Assembly (NCBI GenBank): GCA_963921825.1
Contig: OY997592.1
Coordinates: 25,051,432 to 25,115,431 of the forward strand
Length of the DNA: 64,000 bases
Reading direction: 5' to 3'
Origin: Erodium maritimum
Lineage: Eukaryota > Streptophyta > Magnoliopsida > Geraniales > Geraniaceae
Both the position numbers and the translations under genes were made by a program. The notes beneath the pieces were generated by a model. It was not told the DNA's origin and made no database searches. It saw nothing but the letters and a program-made list of their open reading frames with translations. This document shows, piece by piece, positions 34,311-46,619 of this stretch; position 1 is the first letter of the stretch, and every line of letters starts with the position of its first letter.

Positions 34311-36627
34311 TGTAAAGACCGGGGTTTTTAACGTATTAAATTGTGGTTTGGAGCGTCGCGGGTTGGAGACCGGGCTGATTTTTGAATCGATTTCAAAAAA
34401 AGAAAAGAAAATAAAAGGAATAAAAAAAATAAGGGGATGAGCCTCGGCCGGGCCAGACCTGGGTTTTGGGACGAGTCAGACCAAGCCCAACTAGCTTTGC
34501 CAGGCCCGTCTCGCTACAGCCCAACTCGAGCCAGCAAAACCCTTACAACGCGCCTCTCTCTCCTCACTTCTTCGCACGCAACCCGAGGATGCCTCCCTCT
34601 CCTTCCTCCCGAGTCTCTCCTTCGTCTTCTTCGTCTCGCACCTCGCCGGAGAGCAGCAACACCTCGCCTGACTTCCTCTCCTCCACCATCGACCCTCTAG
34701 CGCCACCAGACACCCCAAACACCCAAAACCCCCTCCTCCCCTCTCTTCTTCCTCCTCGAGTCAAACCAAACCAGCGCCGTCGTACCCCGAGTGTCACCGC
34801 GCCGTCAACGGACCAAAATCGGAACGGTGAGCCCTTTCCCGACCTTGATTCTTCTTCCCCGTCATTCCTTCTCTGGATTTTGAGCGAGTATGAGCTCGTT
34901 TCGTCCGAGTTTTGCCGGAGAGAAGCACGACCGGAGCTCTCGAAGCTCCAGGTTTTCGTTCCCACACCGGCGAAGCCCTCGCCGTCAGATCTGGACGGAG
35001 AATCACCCCAGCAACCTCCCCTCGCCTCTCCCGAGCCTTCTGACGCCTCCACCGCTGTCAATAACCCACTCCGAGCTTCCCCCCGCCGCCGCTGTCGCCG
35101 GAGTTATACCGGACCGAAACGGAACCCTAGCTCGTCTGTGACGGGCCTTGGTCCAGGACAAGTCCGGGTACTTGGGCCTTACTTGATCTGGGCCTCGGCC
35201 TGGACGTGGACCGGGCTCGGGTCCAGATCCTGAACTGGTTTCGGACCCGGGTCTGGATCCGGGTCTAGGTCGGGCTCGGGTCAGGTCTGGGTCAGATTTG
35301 GGTTCGGGTTTCGGACTCGGGTCGGATCCGGGTCAGGCCATTTTAATAAAATAATAATTTAATCAATCGGACTTAAAATCAGATAAATTCAAGGACTTCG
35401 GACATTTTAAAGGACGTTTGGACAACTACTTGACTAAATTAATAATTTGAGGATCGTTACGGATTGGACCGGGACTGATGACCATCCCTTTTTGTGTTAA
35501 AACCAGGCTTTTACCCCGAGCACGGAGAAGACCGGAGTAGGCACGGACGTCAGTAGCTAGGCGATCCAGATAGAGACTGAGAGGTAGGGATTACCTCGAA
35601 ACCCGCTTTATTACAGACGCACTAGAATGCATATAGGGAAACTTAATAACCGGTTAAAGAACTAGTATGCATGTAGGATGTGAATAACTAGCGTAGACGT
35701 ATAAACTGTGAACTTTTACGATTACTGTCTTGGGAAATTGCCGTACTGGTGGAATCGGGGCATGTCGCGCCTGTAGGATTGTTTGCTGAGTGTATCTGCT
35801 TGTGTGCTCTGTGTCGCTTGAACGGTTAATAAATAACGAACATGAAAACGAGTAGAGTTGAACTTGGTGATGCATACTAGTGATTGAGTGACTATTTTCC
35901 TGTTTATCTGATATGTTGAACTGGGAATGTTGGGGATTGATTACCGGTTAAGCCGGTGGAGTTACCACGTTGAGTGTGGTGTCGGTAAGTGATGGTAAGT
36001 GCGTGATGGTTACCTGTGAGTGTGATTGTGATTGTGGTTGTGGTACTGTGGTTACCTGTGAGTGTGATGGTGATTGTGGTTGTGGTACTATGATACCTGG
36101 TTTAGTTGTGCCCGAGAGGGTGTCGTACCTTCCGGTGCGCGGCCGGTAAAGTGTGAGAGATGTACTTCCGTCAGGTGTATCGTACCTTCCGGCGCGCAAT
36201 CGGTAAAGTGTTTTGTTTGTTGTACTGTGGTTACATGAGAAAGATGGTTTCCCTACCTTCCGACCTTGAGTCGGTAAAACGCTGTGTCCCGCGAAGAGGT
36301 GGTTTCCCTACCTTCTGACTAGCACTCGGTAAAACGTTGTGTTCAGCACCGCGAGAGACCAGGCCGCGAAGAGGCGATTTCCCTGCCTTCCGTCGATCGG
36401 TAAAACGCTGTGTTCCGCGATGAGGTCGACCGCCTATCCCTACTTTGACTGAGCGTACCATTATGTTTTTGGACTTACGTATTTGACTGAGCGTAGGACT
36501 CAGGGTTTCGAACTTCTGTTGAACTATGTTATTCATATTTTCAGATAATTATTACTTTTGAACTGTCTTATTAAATTTCACTAAGTCACGTCTCGGGTCC
36601 GGTCAATACCGGATTTAGGGCGTGACA
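34311..36627 (+). repeat. Long Gypsy 3' LTR (2317 bp)
   Basis: Begins TGTAAAGACC after the purine tract and ends GGGCGTGACA. The other copy begins at 61619. It contains a GC-rich region (34430-35110) with an accidental 255-codon frame, a stretch of degenerate GGGTC(C/T)GGG repeats (35140-35340), and a tandem module built on CTACCTTCCGAC...CGGTAAAACG (36110-36430). Flank CTAAA (36628-36632) would be the target duplication. Confidence 0.85.
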
Positions 36628-37557
36628 CTAAACATGATTTTATTTTTTTCCGCTTCGTTTGAACTCCGATTGGCCTCAAACTTGCTTCACTATCTTTGTT
36701 TTTTCAAGGGTTTTCTATCAATATCAGTGGTGAATATGTTTTAAATTAAGAAAAAAATAAACTATTTCGGGGATAATTTCAAAGAATTTATATTTGGATA
36801 ATTTTTATCAACACTTTACACTAGTTTTATCGATACTTTACTATGGTTTTATCAACACTGAACACTAGTTTTATCACCTCATTTTCCAAAACCGAACATG
36901 ATTTTTATCACCTCATCACATGTTTTTTTATGAACACTAAGCACTAGTTTTATCAACACTAAACACTATGTTTATCACTAAACTACATGTGTTTTATCAC
37001 CCAATCACATGTTTTTTTTATCAACACTAAACTCTAGTTTATCACACTTCTTATCAAATTTGTACACGTTTTTTTATCATATCATTAATTGTTTTTTATC
37101 ACCTCAATACATGTTTTTTTATCAACATTTAGCACTAGTTAGATACCCCGATATAAAACATTTATTAGTGAAAATTTATCAACATTGAACATTATTTTTA
37201 TCACCCCGATATAATTTTTTATTTACGTGCTTCAAAATATATTCATGACTGATCTTGATTTAAAGCCCTTGGAAAAATAAAAATATTGGTGCAACTTTGA
37301 AGATAATCAGAGTTGAAACAAAATGGGAATGATTAAATTAGTGAATTGCTGAAGAAAAAAACAGACACTTGTCCACATGGCATCATGCTATTACAATTAT
37401 GTCATTTCGTGTGTGAGAAAGGAAGAAATTGACGTGAGTTTTGGGTGGAATTGAGGTGATGATGTGACATTATGATGAATGTTGGATCTTAAAGTGTACG
37501 GTTAGGATTGATTTACACTGTTTTTAGGATAAAAGAAGATTCTATTAGATTTCTCCT
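36628..37557 (-). mobile_element. Partial copy of the minisatellite-bearing Mutator-like family
   Basis: Reverse-complement relative of the block at 46275-49979: TTTATCAACAC-type repeats (36800-37200), then the arm CATATTCATGACTGATCTTG-like sequence (37240-37340). The end of the family, GAGGAGAAATCTAATAGAA on the minus strand, finishes at about 37557. The other end is missing at the LTR boundary (36627). It lies about 200 bp upstream of the HROB gene start. Confidence 0.75.
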
Positions 37558-37773
37558 CCCCGATCTAAAACTGATTAAGAATAAAATTAGTTTTTATTAA
37601 AAATGACATATTTTGAATAGATTTGTGTAAGTGGAAGTTAGGTTGCAAATAAGCTTTAAAATTAAGGCTATTTCTACCCTTATACCTGGATTAGCTACTC
37701 GTTAATGTGTATGTAGCTAAACCCTGGCACCACTCGAGGAGATTCCCGCGCTTACGGTCTCGGCCAGAGTCAG
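37558..37773 (+). promoter_or_regulatory. Presumed HROB promoter and 5' leader
   Basis: 216 bp between a repeat and the HROB ATG. AT-rich, then GGCACCACTCGAGGAG and GCGCTTACGGTCTCGG close to the start. No unambiguous TATA box. Called by position only. Confidence 0.35.
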
Positions 37774-40700
37774 ATGGAAGAAGAAGGAGAAGGCTGGGAA
37801 TCATTAGACATTGACGATTCTGACATTCCCTCTCTCCTCCGTCCTTGCAAGCGCCACCACCACTCCCAACCCATTCCGCCAACCCTCATTCCTGGCCCCG
37901 CCGGAGCCCTCCAGGCCGCCATGAACCGCAATTCACGAGGACCCCTTTCAACACAAGAGTATCTCACGAAGGCGGTTCAAGATGCAGAAGATGATTTCTC
38001 TCTGGACCCGTGGCTTTGCGCCTTGGATTTCCTCCGCCAAGAGGGTAATCATTTCTTCCTCTTCTTCCTCTTCCGATGTTTCTGCGCTAGTGATGCTTTT
38101 CCTTCTCGCGTTTGAAGGTTTGGTGGATCCGCGCTGCTTGTTGCTAACAATGCCCTTGAGGTTGATTGGTGAAGATGGCACCATTGACAGGGTTCCTCTG
38201 GTACTCCCTCCTATAACCATTATAAATAATTGTAGCTTTGTTGTCTTACGATTGGGATCTTTTTATTTTAGGGTTTTGCAGTTATATTTGAAATCTTGAT
38301 CATGAAAGTATTTATGTTCGTACTTGACTGATGCAGTGTATCATTTTTCTTCTTAGTCTTATTCGAAAGAAACAGAAAAAATGGCTATCCTGTTCGCTGA
38401 ATTTGGTTGTGAACAAATACGATGTTCACGGTTTTTTTTATTTAAAGAAGCAAGTGAATTATGAGCAAGGCACATAATTAGTTTGTAGTTAGGAAGTATT
38501 TTTTTTTAATTTATGTGATATTGCTGATTTTTGAGCCTTCTTAGGTTGTTGCTGTTATCAAATCTTGCACCTCAAATGGTCTTGGTGATATGATGGTAAC
38601 GTTGAAGGTAAATTTTGTATAGTAAGGTTGTTGCTGAATTGGTTACACAATACGAATTTCTGCTCGCGTACATTCCTCTTTAACTTTCTCTTGGTTTAAG
38701 ATTGTTGCGTCATAATTTTTTTTATTTTAGGATCCTACTGGAACAGTTGGTGCTAGCATTCATCACACAGTCCTTACCGATGGAGATTTTGCAAAGGACA
38801 TTTCTGTTGGTGCGGTTTTGGTACTTAAACAGGTTTGATTTGATTCTTTCAGGCAACATTTTGATTCTGCATGCCATAAGCTGTCCTATAGTTTCACTTC
38901 TTCAAGTATTAGTATCATGATTTTTGTCAATTGGAGTTTTGACGTCATCATTGGCTTTCATAGATTCACTGTGCATAATATATCCAGGTTGCAGTTTTTT
39001 CCTTGTCTCGCACTGCCAACTATCTTAATGTAACACCGAGCAATGTGATAAAGGTATGTATTCTTTCTGGCACAAACATGCATAATTAGATAAGTTAACA
39101 GTATGTAATCACCTTACAAAGCACGCCATTCCTAGAACCTTTTTGGCTGTTGGTATAAGAGGTTGTGTCTGATGATTGTGGACATGTTTGATCACGAATT
39201 TCTTTGGCTTTCTTTATACCCCAGCAACTCCATTATCCGTAGTTCTTGGTTCATGAATGGGAAATCTTGATATGATATTCGTAGCCAAATTGCAAAATAA
39301 GTATGTAAGGACTAATATCGCTGATTTATTTTTGGGTTAATCGTCAAAAACTACAGTAAAGTTCTATCCACAAACGGAAGCATGCATAACGCTTTGTCCA
39401 CGCTTTGTGGGTGCACTGAAGTTTGGTCCACGACTTTTTTAGTTTAAACATAGCAGGGATGTTCAGAATGATGGTCTGGGCAGTGCTTCCCGGATTCAAT
39501 AGATTTTTGGGCAATACATAATGCACCCACAAACGTGGACAAAACTTCAGTGCACCCACAAAGCGCGGACAAAACTTCAGTGCACCCACAAAGCGTGGAC
39601 AAAAGTTTTTGCATGCATCCGTTTGTGGACAAAACTTTACTGTAGTTTTTGACAAGTAACCCTTTATTTTTCACATACTATCTATACAATATTATTTTGC
39701 ACGTTTCGTGCATGTCAAAATGTAGTTTGATGAAATACGATGAAAAGGTTTGAGCCAAATGGCAAAACGTATGACCTCAATATTGGAATGTTCACAAAGT
39801 TTGATTGAGACCGTGGTAAGTTTGACATCATGATGGAATGAGCTCCAACCCCTGTAAACAGGGTCATCCGATCATAATGTCAAACTTTTCGCTGTTTTTT
39901 TTATCAAACTTTATTTCCCGACATGGATGAAACATACACACCCTAGATATGCACCTCTCTTATTTTTAGCTATAGTCCAATTTGGTGCTTTCCTTTTCCC
40001 TGTGTTTTACTCTTTTCTCCCTAGCTTATACTGAAGCAGTTTCCTAAATCTGCAGAAAGTAGGCTGGCTTGACTTGTATCTCAGAGTCATTCAGTTGTTG
40101 CTTAACAAAAGACATAATAAAATTAAATCTTTGTTGCACCTATATAAGTTGATAGTTTTGTATGAGCTGCATTTAATATTAGAAATTCACTATGCTGAAC
40201 TAAGATATAACTGTGGCTCATCTTTGACTTTATGACGATACCAGTGAATTGTGAGTTCCTTGCATTAAGGGGAAATTTGAAGGTAAAATATTAATGTGGT
40301 CATTTCCTGAACAATATTTCTTAGTTAGGAGTTGGGCAGTGAAGAAGAATCCTTAATTTGTTATAACTACGGCTTCGATTTAGAGTCCATGTATGTACAA
40401 AATGGTTTGAACAAAATATGAATTTGTATATGGTTGCAACATAGGAAAGTGTACGTCAGATTATGCCATTTTTCCAGTTAAAATTTATAGTAATAAATGA
40501 TATGAAATTACATTTTCTAATTTATTAAATAAAATTTTACATCAAACAGATAGTTGATTAAAGGCCGTGAAAATGTTTGATTATTATATAGAAGAAGCAC
40601 ACCTTGGCTATTCAAGTGTTTATTGGAAGTTTGCCATCCATGCTTGTTATTGTATTTATTACGCCATTCTTAATATTTTGATGAAATAAGACAAGTAAAA

Positions 40701-43700
40701 AGCATGATGTCACTTGTTTTTTTAGGTTTAAGATTTATGCAGCCGCCGTGACTCGAAACTCCTAATCACCAGGTCATAAGGCCAAGCATTTGAACATTTA
40801 GATGAATAAGCTTTGCTAAAAAAAAGAAAAGAAACACTTGTTACAAACCCCACGTCTGTGTTTATTGTCCATTAAAAAAAGTGACATAGGCGACTTTTGT
40901 AGTGTCCTACATGTTATTCCATAGGACATACTGTCTTTTTGATATGTATGTGCTTCGTAGCAAATGGTACAGATGGTAGGAAAGTAAAGGGATTTGAAGG
41001 TTTTAGAGAGGTCAACAAGTTGCTAAAGTTTGGAGATAGAATAAGAGAGGCACATTTAATTTGAAGTTGGATACTCAAGTTGTTATTAACAGAGAAGTGA
41101 AGGGTAACATGAATTTTGGGATGCTTTTAGACTTCTAGTTTCAACTTGGATATTGTTAATGGTGAGGTACTGAACACTGTATGTGGTACGTACTATGGAT
41201 TTTAATTTATTTAGTTCTACATTTAGACCTTGCACAACCTAGAATTTTTGTTTATTATGTCATTGCGTATGCATCACTATTTACTTGGCCCTCAAAAATG
41301 CAGTTTTGCTCTCTCAGTCAATAAGTTTCTTAACTGGAAAATAATATGTAATACTATATGTTGCCCTTTCTACCACATTAATTTTATTCTCTGAAAAAGT
41401 CTATCCATGTCAATGTACTATGTCTTCTGTACCTGAGGAAAATTTGTAGCGAAGGAATGATTACCTAATTAGTCGCGGGAGTTCCAAAAACAATTTAATC
41501 AGTCCGCAAACTAGTAATATGTCAATGAAATCTTAGAATCGACCAATTTGGTCTTTGTTGTTATTCATTATTAATTTAACTTTTGAAGTAGCTGATGTGA
41601 CACTGCAAAGTAGGTAAAAAATGGGTGCACGATCATTGACATGTCACCCAATCCATTACGAAAAAATTAATTGAAACAAAATAATTTATTTTTGGACATT
41701 TTTTCTGCATGATATATATTTCCATTTAGGATTGAAGAATAAAATAAGGGAACCGTGCCAGAAATCATTCTGTTACCTTTTTTTTTCCTCAAAACAGCTA
41801 AAACGGTGACATTTTTATTTATTTGTAATGAGTTATTTGGGTAATTATTTATAGTTTACCTTTTACTCTCATATCATCAATTTCAACTGTCAAGCTAACA
41901 ACCAATGCCAAAGATCAAAATTGTTGATTCTGTGACGGTTTAGGAACTAAATTAGTAGTAGGTCGGGGACTGACTTAGTCTTTTTTAAGTGTTAGGTTTT
42001 TATTATGTAATTATTTGTAATAACAAATGCTACTTCTTATATTTTGCTCTGGGTCATGTTTTGATTAATATTTTTGACAAAAAAAAAAAACACTATCTGT
42101 TAGCATATTGAAGAGACCCCTAACTGCTTATTTAATTGATATTGGCGTAATTATCTTTAGGGACTCCTTACGTATTGGTAACACGCATTAGTACCTCTTA
42201 TGTATTGGTAACGCACTAGACAAAATTTTGGTTAAGTTTACGCCATTTTGATGATTAGACCAATTCATAAAGCATGTAATTGTTCTGTTACCAATACATA
42301 AGGGGTGTTAAATGATCTGTAACCAATTCATAAGGGGTACTAAAAGTGTGTTACCGAAACGTAAGGACTCTTATTGAACGTTATAAATTTTGGAGGTACT
42401 ATATGTGTATTATTAATTGAAAAGGGGTACAAAAGGTAATTAACCCTAAAATTGGTAGTTGATGATAGTAATATAATAGAGACCCCTTTATATAAGCTAT
42501 AAGAAGTTCACCTACACTAGGAACGGAAACAAACTATTGGGAAATAAGAGTAGTAAACAAGTTCATGGTGAGAAATATGAACTAATCTTATTTGATAAAC
42601 TTTAGGGGAAATTGTCAAAAACTACCCTAAAGTTTCGTCTACAAACGTGTTGATGCACAAAGTTTCGTCCACGCTGTGTGGCAACCCTGAAGTTTTGTCC
42701 ACGACTTTTTTAGTTTTGACGTAATAGGGATGTTCAGAATGATGGTCTGGGTAGTGCTTCCCGGATTGAATAAAAGTGTGGACAAAACTTCAATGCATCT
42801 ACAAAGCGTGGACAAAACTTCAATGCACCCACAAAAGCGTGGGCAAAACTTCAATGCACCCACAAAAGCATGGACAAAACTTCAGTGCACCCACAAAGCG
42901 TGGACAAAACTTTATGCATCAACTCGTTTGTGGACGAAACTTTAGGGTAGTTTTTGACAATTTCCCCTAAACTTTAAATATGACTAGATAATTACTACCA
43001 AGTAGGATGAGGAATCCATCTTGATCTTCGAAAGATGTTTGTTTTTTTGCCTGTTTCATGAGCTAAATTTGCAAGGTGGTGGTGAAACTTATGTCTTCCA
43101 TGATAAATAACTGCTTCACTGCATTTCCTGAAACAAAATATGCAAGAGTTTCTCCAATAATCCTCCCAATAGCCAGGGTCTGAGCAAGCATTAAGTTTGT
43201 ATGGTTTAGGCTGGATCTTCTTTTTCCTGGCTAAAGGAGCAGCTTTTGTGTTGTTTATGATAAAAAGGGGGAAAATGATTTTTGTTGAAGGGCGACGTTC
43301 ACATCACAAGCAACACCTATAGTTTTAGGTTCTTGTGTGTGTACTACATACTCAGCAACCATGACTTACTGGACGTGCATCTCACAGGGACTTGTGTGCC
43401 CTTCAATTTTTTGTGCCAGTAGTTATCTCATTTTAAGCGATGGAACCTCTAACCTTATTTCTACTTCTCTCGCTATACTCTTTTGGAACTATTATACTAA
43501 TTTCTGTATAATCTTCATTCATGTCTGTGCTATACTCATTCTTCAACTAATGTGTTTGGTCCAACATTTGCTACCATGTATATAAATAAGTAGTGTTGTA
43601 TCTGTTACATGCCATTTATGGCTTATTGTTTCTGTAGAATTATGTTAATTACACAGCACCTACAAGGTTATATTAATCATCCATTTTAGATGAGTTTCAT

Positions 43701-44513
43701 ATGCATTGTCAAGTTAGATGATGGATCCCTTTTCCTTACAGATGAATGGAGTGATCTTGTATAAGTTAACATTGTTTGGATTAGGAAAATGCCTCAAACT
43801 GACATTAATTTTAGTTGACTCTAAGCAACTTGGTTATTTCAGTTTGCATTTTGTTACCCTAAAATGATCAAATCTTTTTTTGCTTTCTCTTGTTGGTCTA
43901 TAAAATGTTTCTACCTGATGCAGCTCATCTCTAAGGCATGTGGACCTCGATTAAAAGAAAATTGCTGTGCATCAACTGTGGAACATATGGCTTCTGCTTC
44001 TGCTTTTGGTAGGTTGTTAAGTTGAATATATAGTATTGGCCATTCAGACAGGCTTGTTCAGTCGGTAATGATGTGTTGGATTATTAGATTTAGGGAGTGA
44101 TATGGCTAAAAATGTAACCCTATTTTATCAATATAGCAACAGAAAGCAGGGAAACATCATCAAGGGTGCCAGAGAAAGTGCTATCTCGTTTGCATGGAAG
44201 AACACAGGATATTGTGAATGGCCCCAGGAAAGATGTGGAACAAAGTAACAAACACAGTACGAACGCTGAGAGAGAAGGCCAAAGTGTAGCTGTGAGGGCT
44301 GAGAGTGACAGCAATCAGGAGCCAGAGGAGGTTGTAGCTGTGAACCAGCAAAACCCCCATTCGGGTTGCCAATTTGGCAGCAATAGCAATGATCATCAGA
44401 GAGCTGAGGTCTGTAATGATAAGTTGAGCATAAATGGAATAAAAAAGCCAGGAATTGTGCTGCCACAGTGGACAGAAGAACAGCTGGAGGAATTGTTTAC
44501 GTTCGATGACTGA
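37774..44513 (+). CDS. HROB: Homologous recombination OB-fold protein (HROB/C17orf53-like)
   Basis: HROB proteins recruit the MCM8-MCM9 helicase to sites of recombination repair in the nucleus. Seven exons give 345 codons with no internal stop: 37774-38044, 38118-38191, 38545-38607, 38731-38832, 38988-39053, 43924-44008 and 44137-44513. All introns are GT-AG and phases match. The N-terminus is acidic (MEEEGEGWESLDIDDSDIPSLL). IPGPAGALQAAM (about residues 41-52) is the short conserved motif of the family. The OB-fold region (about residues 110-205) contains VVAVIKSCTSNGLGDMMV, DPTGTVGASIH and VAVFSLSRTANYLNVTPSNV. The C-terminus is polar and ends LPQWTEEQLEELFTFDD. Intron 5 is 4.9 kb and carries two Mutator MITEs. 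Identification rests on recognised motifs. Confidence 0.85.
39334..39662. mobile_element. Mutator MITE with internal 30-bp tandem repeat
   Basis: Ends GGGTTAATCGTCAAAAAC and, inverted, GTTTTTGACAAGTAACCC, flanked by a perfect 9-bp duplication TTTATTTTT (39325-39333, 39663-39671). It sits in HROB intron 5. Inside the right arm are three copies of a roughly 30-bp unit (GTGCACCCACAAAGCG + TGGACAAAACTTCA). The same unit occurs once, inverted, in the left arm. Confidence 0.93.
42605..42967. mobile_element. Second Mutator MITE with internal 30-bp tandem repeat
   Basis: Ends GGGGAAATTGTCAAAAACTA and inverted TAGTTTTTGACAATTTCCCC. Perfect 9-bp duplication TAAACTTTA (42596-42604, 42968-42976). It shares with the MITE at 39334 the core GGGATGTTCAGAATGATGG and GTGCTTCCCGGATT. 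It has about five copies of the TGCACCCACAAA(A)GCGTGGACAAAACTTCA unit, more than its sister. In HROB intron 5. Confidence 0.93.
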
Positions 44514-45016
44514 ATGCTTGTAGTGAAGAATTTCTTGTTAAGAAAAAAATTATTGTACAGAGAGGAGAGTAGAGGGGAGGTCAGAGAAGACTAGAGTCAG
44601 TGTAATAGGAATAGAGAACCATTATCCATAATATGTGATCGGTTACAGGTTGGAAAGATCATCGACCAGGATTGGAAGTTTTGTAAACTTGTTATCCCTT
44701 CAAAAAAGCCTTCTCTGCTGGTTTGATCTTGATCAATGTCGGGTGAATTTCATTCTCCAACTCTACCAAATGATTGGCATGGACAGAGTTCACTTGCCAT
44801 CGATCTACTTAGGTTAATCACCTCATAAGGTTTCGGTGATTATTTCAGATCAAAGTTTAATTTATGTGACGTCTAACTGTTTTTCCAATTATTCCTCACA
44901 GGATCATTCGTGGTTCTATAAAACACATTGGTGGTATTGGTATGAATAAATTTCTTGGTCATAAAAATGTGCAAAAGTAACTAGCTAGGTTGAAAACCAA
45001 GTATGATTAGAAACCT
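44514..45016. other. HROB 3' flank and intergenic sequence
   Basis: Follows the HROB stop. Contains AT-rich sequence that may include the 3' UTR, and no gene. Ends at the target duplication of the next retroposon. Confidence 0.45.
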
Positions 45017-46619
45017 AAACAATAATAAAAGAGATTTTTAATAGAACACGAAAAGTTCGAGGGCTTCTCTCTCTAACCTTCCTCTTCGCCTAAACCTACC
45101 CGCCGTTCGCGGCTGTGGCCTCGTGGCTTTGGCCACCGAGGTCATGGCCGCCCTCTCTTCTCCTTTTGCTTCCTCCCCTCCTCTTCTCCTACACCTTTTG
45201 CCTCTCTTCTAACCCCTCTTCTTCTTTCCTTCGTTTTTGGTTCTCCGGCGAGGTTGGCCTCAGATCCGGTTTGTGGGAGGTTTTCTCCTCGGTTTTCGGA
45301 TTGATTGTCGCCAGATCTGAAGCTTTCTCACCGTCCTCTGGGGCTCCCCTCGTAGATCTGAGCTTTGTTTGTCAGATATACGCGACTGCGTTCCGCCGTC
45401 CGCCGCTCCGCCGCTCGCTTGCCCAGTCTCCCCTTGGTGGCTCTTCCAGTTTCCCCGACTTCAAAGAGCTTCCCAAGGACGGATCTGTGGCCTCCCTATC
45501 CCGGCTCTGGTTTGGAGAAATCCAATGCTGGCCGAAGCGACAAAGAGTACTCGCCGTGAGTTCGAAGTCGTCCGTCGTTGTGGTCGCGTGATTTTCGCCG
45601 CCGTCCTTCACCTGCTGCATGTTGGTCTGGTTAGAGCTTGGTGGCTTTGCTCAGGGGCTCTCCGGCGAAAGTGGGGACGTGTGAGGTTGTGAGTTTGCAG
45701 CTCGGCTCGATGCTAGGAGGGGCTGCCGTTCTAGGGCTTGGCGAGGATGGTGTAGCTCTCTTCCCTTCTCGGTTTAAATTTGGTATTTTCTCCCTCCCAT
45801 TCACTATTTTCTATTGCGGAGATTTGGTGTTTCTGGCCATCTTGGTGGTCCAGCCTCGTCGGGTTTCGGTGTTGGCCGCCAACGAGGACACATGCCTTGT
45901 GCCCTTGATTTCTCCCTTTCTGAATTTGATGATTGGGGTTTAGTTCTCGGCCAGATGTGTGTTGGCCGCCGGCAATTTCAGGACACTTTTTTAGAGTGCC
46001 TGGTTTCTGAGACTAGAGAACATGTAAATCCGTTTTTGAATTGGGTTGGGGCGATTAGGTTGGTTTGAGTTCTGGTCTTTTTGTGCTTCTTGGTTGGTTT
46101 TTCATTATCAGGGCTTCATGGTTGTATTTCTAGTTTTTAGAATTAGTTAATCAGTATTTCATCATTTGTAGGTTGCGTCCTACTGTCAATTGGTTTGATT
46201 TTTGGTTGAAACTGTGACTGGTTTCTTCTTGTATTCTCTCTCCTTGTGAGGTGATCTTTTAATATATGCACTGCGAGGAGAAATCTAATAGAAACTCCTC
46301 TTATCCTAAAAAATGTGTGAACCAATCCTAGCCACACATCCTTAGATCCAACATTCACCATAATGCCACATCATCACCCCAAATTCCACAAAAACTCACG
46401 CCACTTTCATCCTCCCTCACACAAGCAAGGGCATAATTGTAATAGCATGGTGCCATGTGGACAAGTGTTCATTTTTTTTTAACCAATTCACTAATTTAAT
46501 ATTTCCCGATTTGTTTGAACTCCGAGTAGCTTCAAACTTGTGCCAATATTTTTTCTTTTTCCAAGGGCTTTAAATCAAGATCAGTCATGAATATATTTTG
46601 AAGCACGAAAATAAAAATT

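Noticed and set aside
34466-35233. 255-codon open frame rich in Pro/Ser/Arg
   Set aside because: Lies wholly inside a Gypsy LTR, where GC-rich low-complexity sequence gives open frames on both strands. The matching region of the second LTR copy (62000-62523) keeps only short unrelated frames.
39344-39655. Frame translating as repeated KFCPRFVGAL units
   Set aside because: Translation of the 30-bp tandem unit in a MITE. A unit length divisible by three keeps a frame open by chance. The same applies to 42730-42970.
45115-45591. 158-codon frame with a hydrophobic Leu/Pro start
   Set aside because: Inside a poly-A retroposon with a GC-rich leader; no domain, and overlapping frames of similar length on both strands. 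It resembles a signal peptide only by composition.
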